From Lederbergia wuyishanensis (GTDB lineage Bacteria > Bacillota > Bacilli > Bacillales > Bacillaceae_C), in the NCBI RefSeq assembly GCF_022900255.1, contig NZ_JALIRM010000002.1, forward strand, positions 62,001 through 126,000: a stretch of 64,000 nt of DNA. The letters run 5' to 3'. Under the pieces are notes generated by a model. That model was not told the DNA's origin. It ran no database searches and saw only the letters and a list, made by a program, of their open reading frames with translations. Positions 35,773-44,338 of the stretch are shown here, piece by piece (the first letter of the stretch is position 1; each line of letters begins with the position of its first letter). The position numbers and the translations under genes are program-made.

Positions 35773-36673
35773 ATAGGGACCTCCAAAGATAAAAGGTAGC
35801 ATATGCCTTCCAACCTTCCCAACCTGTTGCATATTCTTCTATTTCTTCTATAGTCGGTTTCTTCTCAAGATCTAATAGATTCTTCAATGCATTGTGGAGA
35901 CCGACATCTGCAACTGGGAAAGAATTGGGACAGTGCAAGCATTTCATCATCACATAATCTGCCGTCCATGCCCCGATACCTCTTATCATCATTAATGATT
36001 TTTTTATTTGCTGATCATCTTTTTTCTGAAGCAATAATTCTTTTGTTAACTCGCCATTTGTCATAGCCTTTGCAATGTCAATGATATATTCAGCCTTCCT
36101 AGTAGTAAATTGAAGTTTCCTTAAGTCATCTAGATTTATTGAAGCAATCTTTTTAAAAGAGGGGAATAACCAAAACGTTTCTCCTTCGAAAGTTAGACTC
36201 TCGCCGTATTGTTCGACAAAGCGTTTCTTTAATGTGTAAGCAAATGTTAAATTAATTTGCTGTCCGGTAATGGCCCATACTAGGGCTTCAAATAAATCCG
36301 GAATGCACATAATCCGAAGCCCGTAATATTTATGAGCAAGGCTCTCTAGAACTTTATCTTGACTAGCCACTTGATAAAATTCACCTAAATCCTGTTCTAA
36401 ATCAAACCATTCCCAAATATACTCTGCTATTTTTTGTCGATTCTGAACAGGTGGGAGGGTTATGGGAAATTCTATCATTATGCAATCATTGATACAATCA
36501 ATTTTACATAAAATCAAAGATTCATTCACTTTTATTAGTTTATATACAGATCTTTCTTTTATTTGAAAAAGTACTTCCTGATTGGACCTGCTCAAAAAAA
36601 CTAAACACTCTTCAAAATTAAATTCCTTAGGAGGGTAAATCTCCAGATAAATTTTATGATCAATCCAATTCAT
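35756..36673 (-). CDS. alkA: DNA-3-methyladenine glycosylase II, AlkA-like
   Basis: The 305-residue protein carries the AlkA fold: an N-terminal domain, then the helix-hairpin-helix-GPD region with WAITGQQINLTFAYTLKKRF and MIRGIGAWTADYVMMK. The catalytic Asp lies in FPVADVGLHNALKN. It excises alkylated purines such as 3-methyladenine. It overlaps adaA by 14 bp at its start and the ogt gene by 17 bp at its end, so the three genes are translationally linked. This grouping joins direct repair, base excision and control of the response to alkylation damage. Confidence 0.9.
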   Translation of the reverse strand: MNWIDHKIYLEIYPPKEFNFEECLVFLSRSNQEVLFQIKERSVYKLIKVNESLILCKIDCINDCIMIEFPITLPPVQNRQKIAEYIWEWFDLEQDLGEFYQVASQDKVLESLAHKYYGLRIMCIPDLFEALVWAITGQQINLTFAYTLKKRFVEQYGESLTFEGETFWLFPSFKKIASINLDDLRKLQFTTRKAEYIIDIAKAMTNGELTKELLLQKKDDQQIKKSLMMIRGIGAWTADYVMMKCLHCPNSFPVADVGLHNALKNLLDLEKKPTIEEIEEYATGWEGWKAYATFYLWRSLYDKNI

Positions 36674-37232
36674 TTAAGAATTCCTTTCGATATTCACTAG
36701 GTGAACAATTTTTCAAGTTGCGAAACACTTTATAAAAATTGGATGGACTATGAAATCCTACTTCATAGCAAATCTCCAGATTCGTTAGGTTTGTGGATTT
36801 AAGAAGGTATGCTGCTTTATCAATTCTTATCTTTTCTAAATAAGTACGCGGAGTCTCAGAGGTTTCTTGTTTAAATAAGCGTTCCAAATAAAAGGGACTT
36901 AAACCAACTTGATCCGCTATATCCTTTAATGCTAAATTTTGTTTATAATGATTGACTAGGAACGTAATGATATTTCTGACAAGGGCAATATTTGGTGAGT
37001 GCTCTACTTCTGGCTGGCATCTTTTGCAAGGACGATAACCCGCTTTTTCTACTTCACTCATGTCAGAGTAAAATTCTACATTCATTTTTTTAGGCTTCCT
37101 TGATCTGCAGGAAGGACGGCAGTATATTTTGGTTGTTTTTACAGCTGTAAAAAAGATCCCATCATATTTACGATCACAAGCAATAATTTTCTCCCACATC
37201 TCATCAAATGATAGATCGATATTAGTCACCAT
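36660..37232 (-). CDS. adaA: Bifunctional transcriptional activator/methylphosphotriester repair protein AdaA
   Basis: The 190-residue protein combines the Ada zinc domain and an AraC-type helix-turn-helix. The four zinc-binding cysteines are at positions 38, 42, 69 and 72, identical in numbering to E. coli Ada; Cys38 is the methyl acceptor. The C-terminal AraC domain begins about residue 95 (LALKDIADQVGLSPFYLERLFKQ) and ends CSPSEYRKEF. When methylated by phosphotriesters it should switch on the operon. A 10-bp palindrome lies just upstream. It is the first gene of the operon adaA-alkA-ogt. Confidence 0.95.
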   Translation of the reverse strand: MVTNIDLSFDEMWEKIIACDRKYDGIFFTAVKTTKIYCRPSCRSRKPKKMNVEFYSDMSEVEKAGYRPCKRCQPEVEHSPNIALVRNIITFLVNHYKQNLALKDIADQVGLSPFYLERLFKQETSETPRTYLEKIRIDKAAYLLKSTNLTNLEICYEVGFHSPSNFYKVFRNLKNCSPSEYRKEFLNELD

Positions 37233-37252
37233 ATAACTTCACTACCTTTCCT

Positions 37253-37262
37253 GCACTAGTGC
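37253..37262. promoter_or_regulatory. Palindrome upstream of adaA
   Basis: GCACTAGTGC is a perfect 10-bp palindrome about 20 bp before the adaA start codon. It may be the AdaA operator or part of the promoter region. Assignment is by position only. Confidence 0.35.
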
Positions 37263-37803
37263 TAGTTTTCATACGAATGGCAAGTATCCACTAGAGTTAA
37301 AATCAATCCCTTTGTCAGAGAAGGCAATTCCAACTAAAACGTCTCATACCTCATTCTTTAAGCTTATTACAATTTGTTAGTCTTGGTAAAGACAATACAT
37401 TTAATGGAGCGCTGGATGGTTTTCAGAAATAATATTTCTTTAAAAATTACATCTCATTAAATTTATTTCCTCCTAATGCTATTGGAGTCATTTTAACAAG
37501 TAATCTACATCTATTTCGTCCTCATTCTTGCTCTTATGGTCTGTCTTTTTAGATAACAAAAAAAGTGAAACACATTGTGCACCACTTTTATAGTCTATCT
37601 ATCAAAATCTCATCAGTAACTTTCTTATTTCCTTGTACTCCATGGTCAGTGACCTCATTTATTTCCAGTAAGTGCTCCATCCCAAATTCGATTCCCGTTT
37701 TAAAACATGTTTGATAGATTCTTAACATTAGAAATAAAAGGCCCCGTACTTGTTTCTATCTTTATCAATTGTTATCTTCTGAATGAACAGACGTAATAAC
37801 CTT
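37263..37803. other. Intergenic region holding a possible 46-residue ORF
   Basis: About 540 bp. A minus-strand frame (37728-37588) encodes a protein-like 46 residues, MLRIYQTCFKTGIEFGMEHL and so on to DEILIDRL. The open frame extends a little further upstream. It has no good ribosome binding site, but a hairpin-like end (AAGTG/CACTT with seven Ts) lies right behind it, near 37559-37586. It may be a small gene or the tail of a lost gene; I do not recognise the family. Nothing else was seen. Confidence 0.35.
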
Positions 37804-38880
37804 TCACTTTATTTTATCAATCAGCTCAATATATTGTGAATCCCCATATCCTATTGTTGGGAATACCTCAAATAACCGCTTAACCAATTCAGTTGTAGGT
37901 AAATGTTTATTTTTTGAAATGTATTTTATGACCCTATTATTTTCTGTCTGCATTTCTAAAAATAGCTCTATAGCCTGATACATAACTATAGGTACTTCAT
38001 TTGTTGGTTTCATATGATTGACCAATACTTCCTCATAGACAGAATAATAGTTACCTAAAGTAAGCTCAGTTTGGCTTACTTTAAATTCATCCTCTCTAAA
38101 ACTATTTAAAAAAACTTTACCTTTATACTGGGACTGTTCAAGATAAGCAAGGATTGTTAGAAGATTCATCTGACAAAACATATCTTCCCCAAACCATAGA
38201 ACAATATAGTCATAGTCTTTCTCAAACAGATTATTTAAGGGTTTCATTACCTTGTTCCTGTAATTTTCTTCAGACTCACCATGTCCTGCCGCTCTTGTTT
38301 GAATAAACGCATCATCGAAAATAGTTGTTGTAGTCGCATTTACACACATCGCTTCATTGCAAGGTACATAATCAGAATCTCCCATAAGCTTATTATTTTT
38401 AAATTCCTCATACATTACTTGACCATTTAATATGTTCAGTACATTTTGGTCAAATAACTCTCTCTTCCTATTTTTTAATTGTTCAACCTCAGTTTCTCTA
38501 GATATATTCATTCTACAACCAGCCTTCCCTTTATGAATAGTTAGCTTTGGAAATGATTGAACAGGCATTTGATTGACTTGAAATTCCCTTGGATTAACAC
38601 CAAAAACTGTTTTAAAAGCCCTACTATAGGCTTCTTGTGATGAATAATTATAATCAAAGGCAATATCAATTATCTTCCGATTATTTGTTAAATCTTCCGT
38701 AGATAAATACAATCTTCTTAGAAGAATATAGCGTCTAATGCTTATACCTGTTACCTGATGAAATTTAAAAGAACAATAATAAGGGGAATATCCTATATAA
38801 CTAGCCAAATCCTCTAGCGAAAACTCATCTTTTAAATTATCCTCAATCCAATCAATCATCAACTGTACATATTCATTCAT
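37804..38880 (-). CDS. AraC-type regulator with a long C-terminal domain
   Basis: The 358-residue protein begins with an AraC DNA-binding domain (two helix-turn-helix motifs: FSLEDLASYIGYSPYYCSFKFHQVTG and IIDIAFDYNYSSQEAYSRAFKTVFG). A domain of about 240 residues follows, containing CNEAMCVNATTTTIFDDAFIQTR, VLWFGEDMFCQMNLLTILAYL and KHLPTTELVKRLFEVFPTIGYGDSQY. This part vaguely resembles DUF1835-like proteins and is not a usual ligand-binding cupin. The domain order (DNA-binding first) is opposite to most AraC proteins. The start at 38880 has CAGGAG upstream; a GTG 9 bp earlier overlaps that box. The role is unknown. Confidence 0.72.
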   Translation of the reverse strand: MNEYVQLMIDWIEDNLKDEFSLEDLASYIGYSPYYCSFKFHQVTGISIRRYILLRRLYLSTEDLTNNRKIIDIAFDYNYSSQEAYSRAFKTVFGVNPREFQVNQMPVQSFPKLTIHKGKAGCRMNISRETEVEQLKNRKRELFDQNVLNILNGQVMYEEFKNNKLMGDSDYVPCNEAMCVNATTTTIFDDAFIQTRAAGHGESEENYRNKVMKPLNNLFEKDYDYIVLWFGEDMFCQMNLLTILAYLEQSQYKGKVFLNSFREDEFKVSQTELTLGNYYSVYEEVLVNHMKPTNEVPIVMYQAIELFLEMQTENNRVIKYISKNKHLPTTELVKRLFEVFPTIGYGDSQYIELIDKIK

Positions 38881-39027
38881 TCGCCTCACTCCTGAATAAA
38901 ATTATAAATTACATTGATTTTATTCTTTTGATAATTGTTGTGCTGTAATATAATATCGTCCCACAAATATTTTCCTAGTCATTCTTATTAAAGCCTATCC
39001 AACACTTATCTGTCATTGTTTGTATGG

Positions 39028-39073
39028 AAAACCTCATTTACTTATGATACGGTTCTCCGCAGCAAATCAAAAT
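39028..39073. repeat. 46-bp dispersed intergenic repeat, copy 2
   Basis: It begins AAAACCTCATTTACTTATG and ends AATCAAAAT, matching 10517-10562 at 38 of 46 positions. It sits immediately before the end of the TRM11-like gene. Confidence 0.55.
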
Positions 39074-39090
39074 GGGGTGAGAAAAAGAAT

Positions 39091-40047
39091 TTACTTACAA
39101 ACAATCACTTCGCGAGTAAATGACCCTTTCTTAATGACAGCTCTGTCTATAATGACAAATCCTACCTTTATAAGGATTTCATCGATTGGTTCAACGGTTA
39201 CCATTACCACTTTTCTAGCAAACCTGCGTGCACTTCGGAGCATTTCGGTCTGCTCTTCAGGTGTTATAACAGAACACAAATTGTAAGGTAAATCGATAAT
39301 CGCTACATCATATTGATTTGTGATGTCACGGATATCTGCTAATTTCACTTCTCCAACCAGCCCAAAATAGGCGATATTCTCTCTAGCCCCTTTTAGAATA
39401 AGAGGATTCTTGTCACTCCCTACTATATCAATCCCCATTGATAAGGCTTCTACAAGTACGGTCCCAATCCCACAGCAAGGATCAATTGCCTTTATACCGA
39501 TTGGATTAGGAATGCCGATATTCACAACTGCTCTTGCTACACGCGTGTTAAGCGCAGTGGAGTAACTATGCGGCTTCCGTTGATGCCGAAACCAAACAGA
39601 CTCACTTTTTACATAATCACCAAATACCCATCTTCCATTTACAACCATGACGCCAAACAATCTCTTTGGGTGAAGAATATCAGCCACACCATGGATATGT
39701 AATCCAATTTCCTTCTCAATTGCACGTCGGTTTTCAAAACCTACCTTTTCAATATTTGAAGGACCACCATCTTTTACAAATATTACTTTAAACGTTTCAT
39801 CTTTTATTTGTAAGGTTGCCACTTGCTTGAGAAGATTTTGAAGGCTTTCTTCTTCATAAATGACAGATATTCTTTCCTTAATAAACGGACTTCGAATTGG
39901 ATCAATTTTCACATGGCTTTCCAAAATGCTAGTTTGAGACTCACCCCCAAATAATGAACGCGTTTCTAAAGCACATAATGAACGTTCTTCCTCATAACAG
40001 GCGTAAGTATATATATAGGTCGTTTGTTTTTTGTGTTTATAATCCAA
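39091..40047 (-). CDS. TRM11-like RNA methyltransferase
   Basis: The 318-residue protein has an N-terminal part of about 160 residues and a C-terminal Rossmann methyltransferase domain with the SAM motif IDPCCGIGTVLVEAL. The catalytic motif is DLPYN (IDLPYNLCS), as in tRNA guanine-N2 methyltransferases of the TRM11/TrmG10 group. A target in tRNA is probable but not proven. The start codon is TTG (40047) with AAGGATGA upstream. It is separated from the GIY-YIG gene upstream by a terminator, so it is its own unit. Confidence 0.82.
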   Translation of the reverse strand: MDYKHKKQTTYIYTYACYEEERSLCALETRSLFGGESQTSILESHVKIDPIRSPFIKERISVIYEEESLQNLLKQVATLQIKDETFKVIFVKDGGPSNIEKVGFENRRAIEKEIGLHIHGVADILHPKRLFGVMVVNGRWVFGDYVKSESVWFRHQRKPHSYSTALNTRVARAVVNIGIPNPIGIKAIDPCCGIGTVLVEALSMGIDIVGSDKNPLILKGARENIAYFGLVGEVKLADIRDITNQYDVAIIDLPYNLCSVITPEEQTEMLRSARRFARKVVMVTVEPIDEILIKVGFVIIDRAVIKKGSFTREVIVCK

Positions 40048-40081
40048 TCGTTCTCATCCTTTAATCTTTTAAATTATAAAA

Positions 40082-40119
40082 GGCAATAGGTTTGGTCTTA
40101 AATGACTGTACCTATTGCC
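40082..40119 (-). terminator. Terminator of the GIY-YIG gene
   Basis: GGCAATAGGT and ACCTATTGCC form a perfect 10-bp stem with an 18-nt loop. On the minus strand the hairpin is followed by TTTTAT. Confidence 0.7.
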
Positions 40120-40134
40120 GTCTTAATAAAGCTT

Positions 40135-40491
40135 CTATCTAAAAAACACTTTGTCTATATTGTACATAGACTTGAGTTCATTAATAATATACGTTTCGTA
40201 AATTTCTCTATGGACAGGGTCTTCAATAACACAAACCTCTATTTTAGTGACTTCATCTCTATGGGTTTTAATTGGGGACACAGTATCCTCAAAGTGCTTT
40301 TTTATTCTTGGTCTCAGCTTCCTTGCTTTACCTACGAACAATAGCTCTTGATTTTTGTTATAGAACATGAAAATACCACCCTTGTCCCTAGGGATAAGAT
40401 GAAAATCAGTAAACCCATAAATATTACTTTGCTCAGGATTATTCTGTTTAGTAATGGTAACAGTTGGTTTTGGAATAGTTATATTTATCAC
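40135..40491 (-). CDS. GIY-YIG domain protein (UvrC N-terminus-like)
   Basis: The 118-residue protein is dominated by a single GIY-YIG nuclease-like domain. GIFMFYNKNQELLFVGKARKLRPRIKKHF corresponds to the GIY...YIG region, with F-V-G in place of Y-I-G, and the helix with the Arg and the later EIYETYIINELKSMYN carry the metal-binding Glu. It resembles small Bacillus proteins annotated as nucleotide excision repair endonucleases. It may cut branched or damaged DNA, but this is inference. It is its own transcript by the downstream terminator. Confidence 0.78.
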   Translation of the reverse strand: MINITIPKPTVTITKQNNPEQSNIYGFTDFHLIPRDKGGIFMFYNKNQELLFVGKARKLRPRIKKHFEDTVSPIKTHRDEVTKIEVCVIEDPVHREIYETYIINELKSMYNIDKVFFR

Positions 40492-40541
40492 TTACGTTCA
40501 CTTCCTCCTTCAATATCTCTTTATATTGTATCATAATAGGG

Positions 40542-40587
40542 AAAAATCTTATTTACATATAGACAGTTCACCGCAATGTATTTAAAT
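40542..40587. repeat. Possible diverged copy of the 46-bp repeat
   Basis: The stretch with CTTATTTACATAT and AGTTCACCGCAATGTATTTAAAT follows the same order of words as the copies at 10517 and 39028 but is more diverged. Confidence 0.35.
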
Positions 40588-40624
40588 GATTCTTGGCATA
40601 CTTCTCGGAATTAAACGCCAAATA

Positions 40625-40905
40625 TTACATACCTCCTGTTACACCAATCACTTCACCAGTAATGGCAGTCGCACCGTCTGAGGTTAAGAAAACAGCTGTC
40701 GCACCAATTTTAGATGTTCAAGTAGATGCTTCATCCCATCCATTGTTTAGCTAAGATATGGTGATTAATTGGTTGCTCTATAGTTGTTCCGTCTTGTTCT
40801 GCTAGTTTTGGTAATTGCTTTTTGATTAATTCTGTTCGTACTGGTCCTTGCATGATGGCATTAATAGTGATTCCATTGCGCCGTTTCCACTTATCATACT
40901 CTATC
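40625..40905 (-). pseudogene. Relic of a short-chain dehydrogenase/reductase C-terminus
   Basis: The minus strand encodes NGITINAIMQGPVRTEL and AILAKQWMG-like segments, the usual SDR C-terminal part, then a frameshift. In another frame it gives FLTSDGATAITGEVIGVTGGM followed by a stop, the typical SDR end. The region before is cut off: there is no N-terminal Rossmann part. It lies upstream of the GIY-YIG gene and downstream of the M20 gene on the same strand. Confidence 0.75.
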
Positions 40906-40922
40906 ATTTTTTCATTATGAAA

Positions 40923-42110
40923 TTAATCTAAACCATAGTACCTGCATACTACATAACCTACCGATTTAGCAGCTACAATTAGTGCCTCTTCATCAATATC
41001 AAATTTTGGATGATGATTGAAATATGGCTTTTCCACACCTTTTGGCGTACAGCCAATATAGAAATAGCAGCCAGGGATTTTCTCTAAATAATAAGCAAAA
41101 TCATCAGAAGGTGACATCTTCGGGTACTCGACCACTTTTTTAATTTCCGGGTCATTTGCACCTTCGAGACTCATCTTGACTAAATCTGTCATTTCCGGGT
41201 TATTATAAAGTGGCGGGTAATCAGGGGCAAAGGTCAACTCACATTGAACACCAAACTCAGCTTCAATCCCGCCTGCAATTCGATGTAGTTCCTTCCCGAT
41301 AATCTCCTTTGATTCCTCAGACATATATCGGATATCCCCTTCAAGTTCCACACGATCCTTAATAACATTAAAGGTTCCTTTTCCATCGAAGGAACCAATG
41401 GTGATTACACCCATTTCAAATGGATTCAAACGCCGGCTAATAATTGTTTGGACAGCTGTTACAAAATAAGCACCAGCAATAATGGCATCGTTTGCCTTAT
41501 CTGGGGAGGAACCATGCCCGCCAACACCCTGAATTCCTACCTTTAGATAGGATCTGCCAGCCATCGAATAACCGCTGTGATACCCGACAAAGCCTGCTGG
41601 ATTTATTGGGAGTAAATGAATTCCAAAAATATTATCAACATCATCGAGCACTCCTGAGTCGACAATACTTTTCGCACCGCCTGGTGGCACTTCTTCAGCA
41701 TGCTGGTGAATGATTTTGATAATACCAGGTATTTCATTTTTTAATTCAATAAGGCAATCAGCTAGAACTAGTAAGTATGCCGTATGTCCATCATGACCAC
41801 ATGCATGCATGACGCCCTCATTCTTTGATTTGAACGGAAGTTCCGTTTCCTCCAATATTGGAAGGGCGTCAAAATCGGCACGAAGAGCAATGGTTTTCCC
41901 CGGCTTTCCTCCTGTAATCGTTACGATAATTCCATAACCATTTCCTACATGGGACTGAATTTTAACATCCTTATCCTTATAAAAGTCTAAAATGTATTGA
42001 GCTGTGTTTTCTTCTTTAAAAGATAACTCCGGATTCTCATGTAAATGACGGCGAATTTGAATCATTTCATCTTTACGGTCTTCCAACATTTCCAGTAGTT
42101 GTTTCTTCAT
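40923..42110 (-). CDS. M20-family amidohydrolase (N-acyl-amino acid hydrolase type)
   Basis: The 395-residue protein matches the peptidase M20 amidohydrolases (YxeP/HipO-like). It has the metal-binding HACGHDGHTAYLL loop, LRADFDALPILEE and the later EEVPPGGAKSIVDSG. The dimerization domain lies at about residues 185-295 (GGHGSSPDKANDAIIAG). The family hydrolyses N-acetyl or other N-acyl amino acids, or aromatic amides; the substrate is unknown. The start at 42110 (MKKQLLEML) has GGGAGGTAC upstream; a further ATG 24 bp earlier precedes that box. Confidence 0.9.
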   Translation of the reverse strand: MKKQLLEMLEDRKDEMIQIRRHLHENPELSFKEENTAQYILDFYKDKDVKIQSHVGNGYGIIVTITGGKPGKTIALRADFDALPILEETELPFKSKNEGVMHACGHDGHTAYLLVLADCLIELKNEIPGIIKIIHQHAEEVPPGGAKSIVDSGVLDDVDNIFGIHLLPINPAGFVGYHSGYSMAGRSYLKVGIQGVGGHGSSPDKANDAIIAGAYFVTAVQTIISRRLNPFEMGVITIGSFDGKGTFNVIKDRVELEGDIRYMSEESKEIIGKELHRIAGGIEAEFGVQCELTFAPDYPPLYNNPEMTDLVKMSLEGANDPEIKKVVEYPKMSPSDDFAYYLEKIPGCYFYIGCTPKGVEKPYFNHHPKFDIDEEALIVAAKSVGYVVCRYYGLD

Positions 42111-42410
42111 CTTTTGTACCTCCCACCATTTCAAGACCCTTTATAAATACCACATTATTTGCGTATTAAATTAACTTCACCAAAAATCAAATAAGAAGAA
42201 TCCTCTTAGATTATCTCCATATTTTCAGAAAAAATATCTATAATTAATCTCAAATCCTTTCAAAACAATTTGTTTTTATTTCTATTTCAATGACATTACA
42301 CCTTTGAATTCCAGCTAAATCGGTATATTTTTGAATGCAATACCACACCTCTCTTTCTACAAAAGTACCTAATTTCCAATATTATTTTCCATTTCCTTAG
42401 TAAACTTTTC

Positions 42411-42567
42411 CTATTTATAAATGTTTATCCCCAAAGATTTTCCGATTTCTCTATAACTTTCTTTCACATTTAAATAAAGAGTAACAGCTTGTTTTTTCCT
42501 TAGTAAATTTCAGCTATAAAAATACACCCCAATTGTTAGATTATGTGTCTAACAATTGGGGTGCAGT
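42411..42567 (-). mobile_element. IS3/IS150-type insertion sequence relic
   Basis: On the minus strand an end ACTGCACCCCAATTG with TTAGACAC and its hairpin arm CAATTGGGGTG is followed by ATAGCTGAAATTTACTAAGG. In a shifted frame comes the orfA-like peptide KKQAVTLYLNVKESYREIGK SLGI and a stop. This resembles the start of the IS3-family orfA helix-turn-helix. The frame is broken, and no orfB was seen. The hairpin (42525-42563) also looks like a terminator for the GTPase gene. The rest of 42111-42410 contains no recognisable gene. Confidence 0.6.
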
Positions 42568-42590
42568 AAAAATTCGAAGTCTTTTTCCAA

Positions 42591-43955
42591 TTATTTGAGT
42601 GACGCTGAACGTTTATCTACAAGCTTATGCTCTTGAATAAATTCTTTTAAAATATCACTTAAATTCGGGCTGCTAATTTCATCTAAGTCATAGTGTACAC
42701 GTGTGCACGGTTTATTAATCGAAATGACACGTGTTAGATCGATTGGTGTGCCAATGATCACCGCATCACAGTCAGTCTGATTAATCGTTTCTTCAAGGTC
42801 TTTTAATTGCTGTTCACCGTATCCCATTGCTGGAAGGACATTTGCGATATGCTTGTATTTGTTAAAGGTTTCTTTTAATGTACCTACTGCAAATGGACGT
42901 GGGTCAATTATTTCCTTCGCACCTAAACGTTCAGCGGCAACGATACCTGCACCAAGTTTCATCTCTCCGTGTGTCAACGTCGGACCATCTTCAACGACTA
43001 ATACCCTTTTCCCAACGATGCTCTCCGGTTGATCGACGGTAATCTTAGATTCCGCTTTAATAATCGTGCTATTAGGACTTGCATATATAATATTATTTTC
43101 GACGATTTGAATGGCTTCTTCTGATGCACTATCTACTTTGTTGATGATGGCTACATCGGTTGTTCTTAAACACACTTCACCGGGATAGTATTTTAACTCA
43201 TGACCAGGGCGATGTGGGTCTAAGACAGTAACGGCTAAATCAGGCTCGAAGAAAGAAAAGTCATTATTTCCTCCGTCCCATAAAATAACGTCACAACCAT
43301 CTGGATCATTTTCAGCTGCTGCCAAAATATCTGCATAATCAACGCCGGCATATATAATATTTCCACGTGCTACATGTGGTTCATATTCTTCCATTTCTTC
43401 GATCGTACAATTATGTTTCTTTAAATCATCCACTGTCGCAAAACGCTGAACACGCTGTGCGTTTAAATCGCCGTAAGGCATCGGATGCCTCACTGCAACG
43501 ACTTTTAAATCATGCTCAAGTAGCGTTTCGATTATTTTTCTAGATGTTTGGCTTTTTCCTGTTCCAGTTCTCACTGCACAAACAGAAATGACGGGCTTAT
43601 TGCTTTTTAACATCGTGCTTTTTGGTCCGAGCAACGTGAAGTTCGCTCCCGATGCATTTGCAATCGCCCCTACACTCATCACATCTTCATAGCTTACATC
43701 ACTATATGCAAAAACACATTCATCTACTTGAAGCTCTTTAATTAACTCTGGCAGTTGATCTTGTGAATAAATCGGAATCCCTTCAGGATACAGTTCGCCC
43801 GCTAGTTCACTTGGATATTTCCGGCCATCAATATCCGGAATTTGTGCTGCTGTAAATGCAGCAACATGATATGATTCATTATCACGATAATACGTATTGA
43901 AATTGTGAAAATCCCTTCCAGCTGCACCAATAATTATAATATTTTTTCTTTTCAT
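42591..43955 (-). CDS. Cyclic 2,3-diphosphoglycerate synthetase-like P-loop protein
   Basis: The 454-residue protein has an N-terminal Rossmann-like domain (IIIIGAAGRDFHNFN) and a P-loop at residues about 128-136 (RTGTGKSQTSRK). It then has DVILWDGGNNDFSFFEPDLAVTVLDPHRPGHE and CLRTTDVAIINKVD. It matches the cDPG synthetase family known from thermophilic archaea, where the enzyme makes cyclic 2,3-diphosphoglycerate. Bacterial members are widespread but of unconfirmed function, and the neighbourhood (M20 amidohydrolase downstream, TetR upstream) does not explain it. TAGGAGAAGG precedes the ATG. Confidence 0.82.
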   Translation of the reverse strand: MKRKNIIIIGAAGRDFHNFNTYYRDNESYHVAAFTAAQIPDIDGRKYPSELAGELYPEGIPIYSQDQLPELIKELQVDECVFAYSDVSYEDVMSVGAIANASGANFTLLGPKSTMLKSNKPVISVCAVRTGTGKSQTSRKIIETLLEHDLKVVAVRHPMPYGDLNAQRVQRFATVDDLKKHNCTIEEMEEYEPHVARGNIIYAGVDYADILAAAENDPDGCDVILWDGGNNDFSFFEPDLAVTVLDPHRPGHELKYYPGEVCLRTTDVAIINKVDSASEEAIQIVENNIIYASPNSTIIKAESKITVDQPESIVGKRVLVVEDGPTLTHGEMKLGAGIVAAERLGAKEIIDPRPFAVGTLKETFNKYKHIANVLPAMGYGEQQLKDLEETINQTDCDAVIIGTPIDLTRVISINKPCTRVHYDLDEISSPNLSDILKEFIQEHKLVDKRSASLK

Positions 43956-44338
43956 AGTACCTTCTCCTATAATTACAATGAATTATTATAATTATAACTT
44001 TGAACGTATAAAAATACAAAGGGTATTTTTATAAGTGCAATCTAATGTACTTTTTTGATATCGTTAGTTTTATTATCTAGCTCAAACTAGGGTTTAAAAA
44101 ACACTATTTCCTATCTTTAATATCTGAGCAGTGCTTAGACGACCCGCCCCCTTACTTCGTAACGATATGCCTTCACACAAAAAGCCAGCTTAATAAAATA
44201 AGCTGACCTTTTGGTTCGTAACTTCTTTATGATATAAACATAATTAAGATTAATACACCTGCAAAACCCACTACAGAAGGCATGGTAACCATCGCAAGTC
44301 ATGTTTTGAGTTGATTGTTCTAACTATGAAGGATTCTC
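43956..44338. other. Intergenic with a terminator and a possible gene tail
   Basis: The hairpin AGCTTA/TAAGCT (44185-44207) with a T tract on the minus strand lies here. Just before it, the minus strand reads MVTMPSVVGFAGVLILIMFIS and a stop, which looks like the last helix of a membrane transporter. It has no start of its own, so it may be a relic. No other gene was recognised. Confidence 0.35.

Noticed and set aside
44215-44335. Membrane-helix-like peptide on the minus strand as a gene
   Set aside because: It has no start or ribosome binding site and is only about 20 residues; kept as a possible relic in the intergenic entry.
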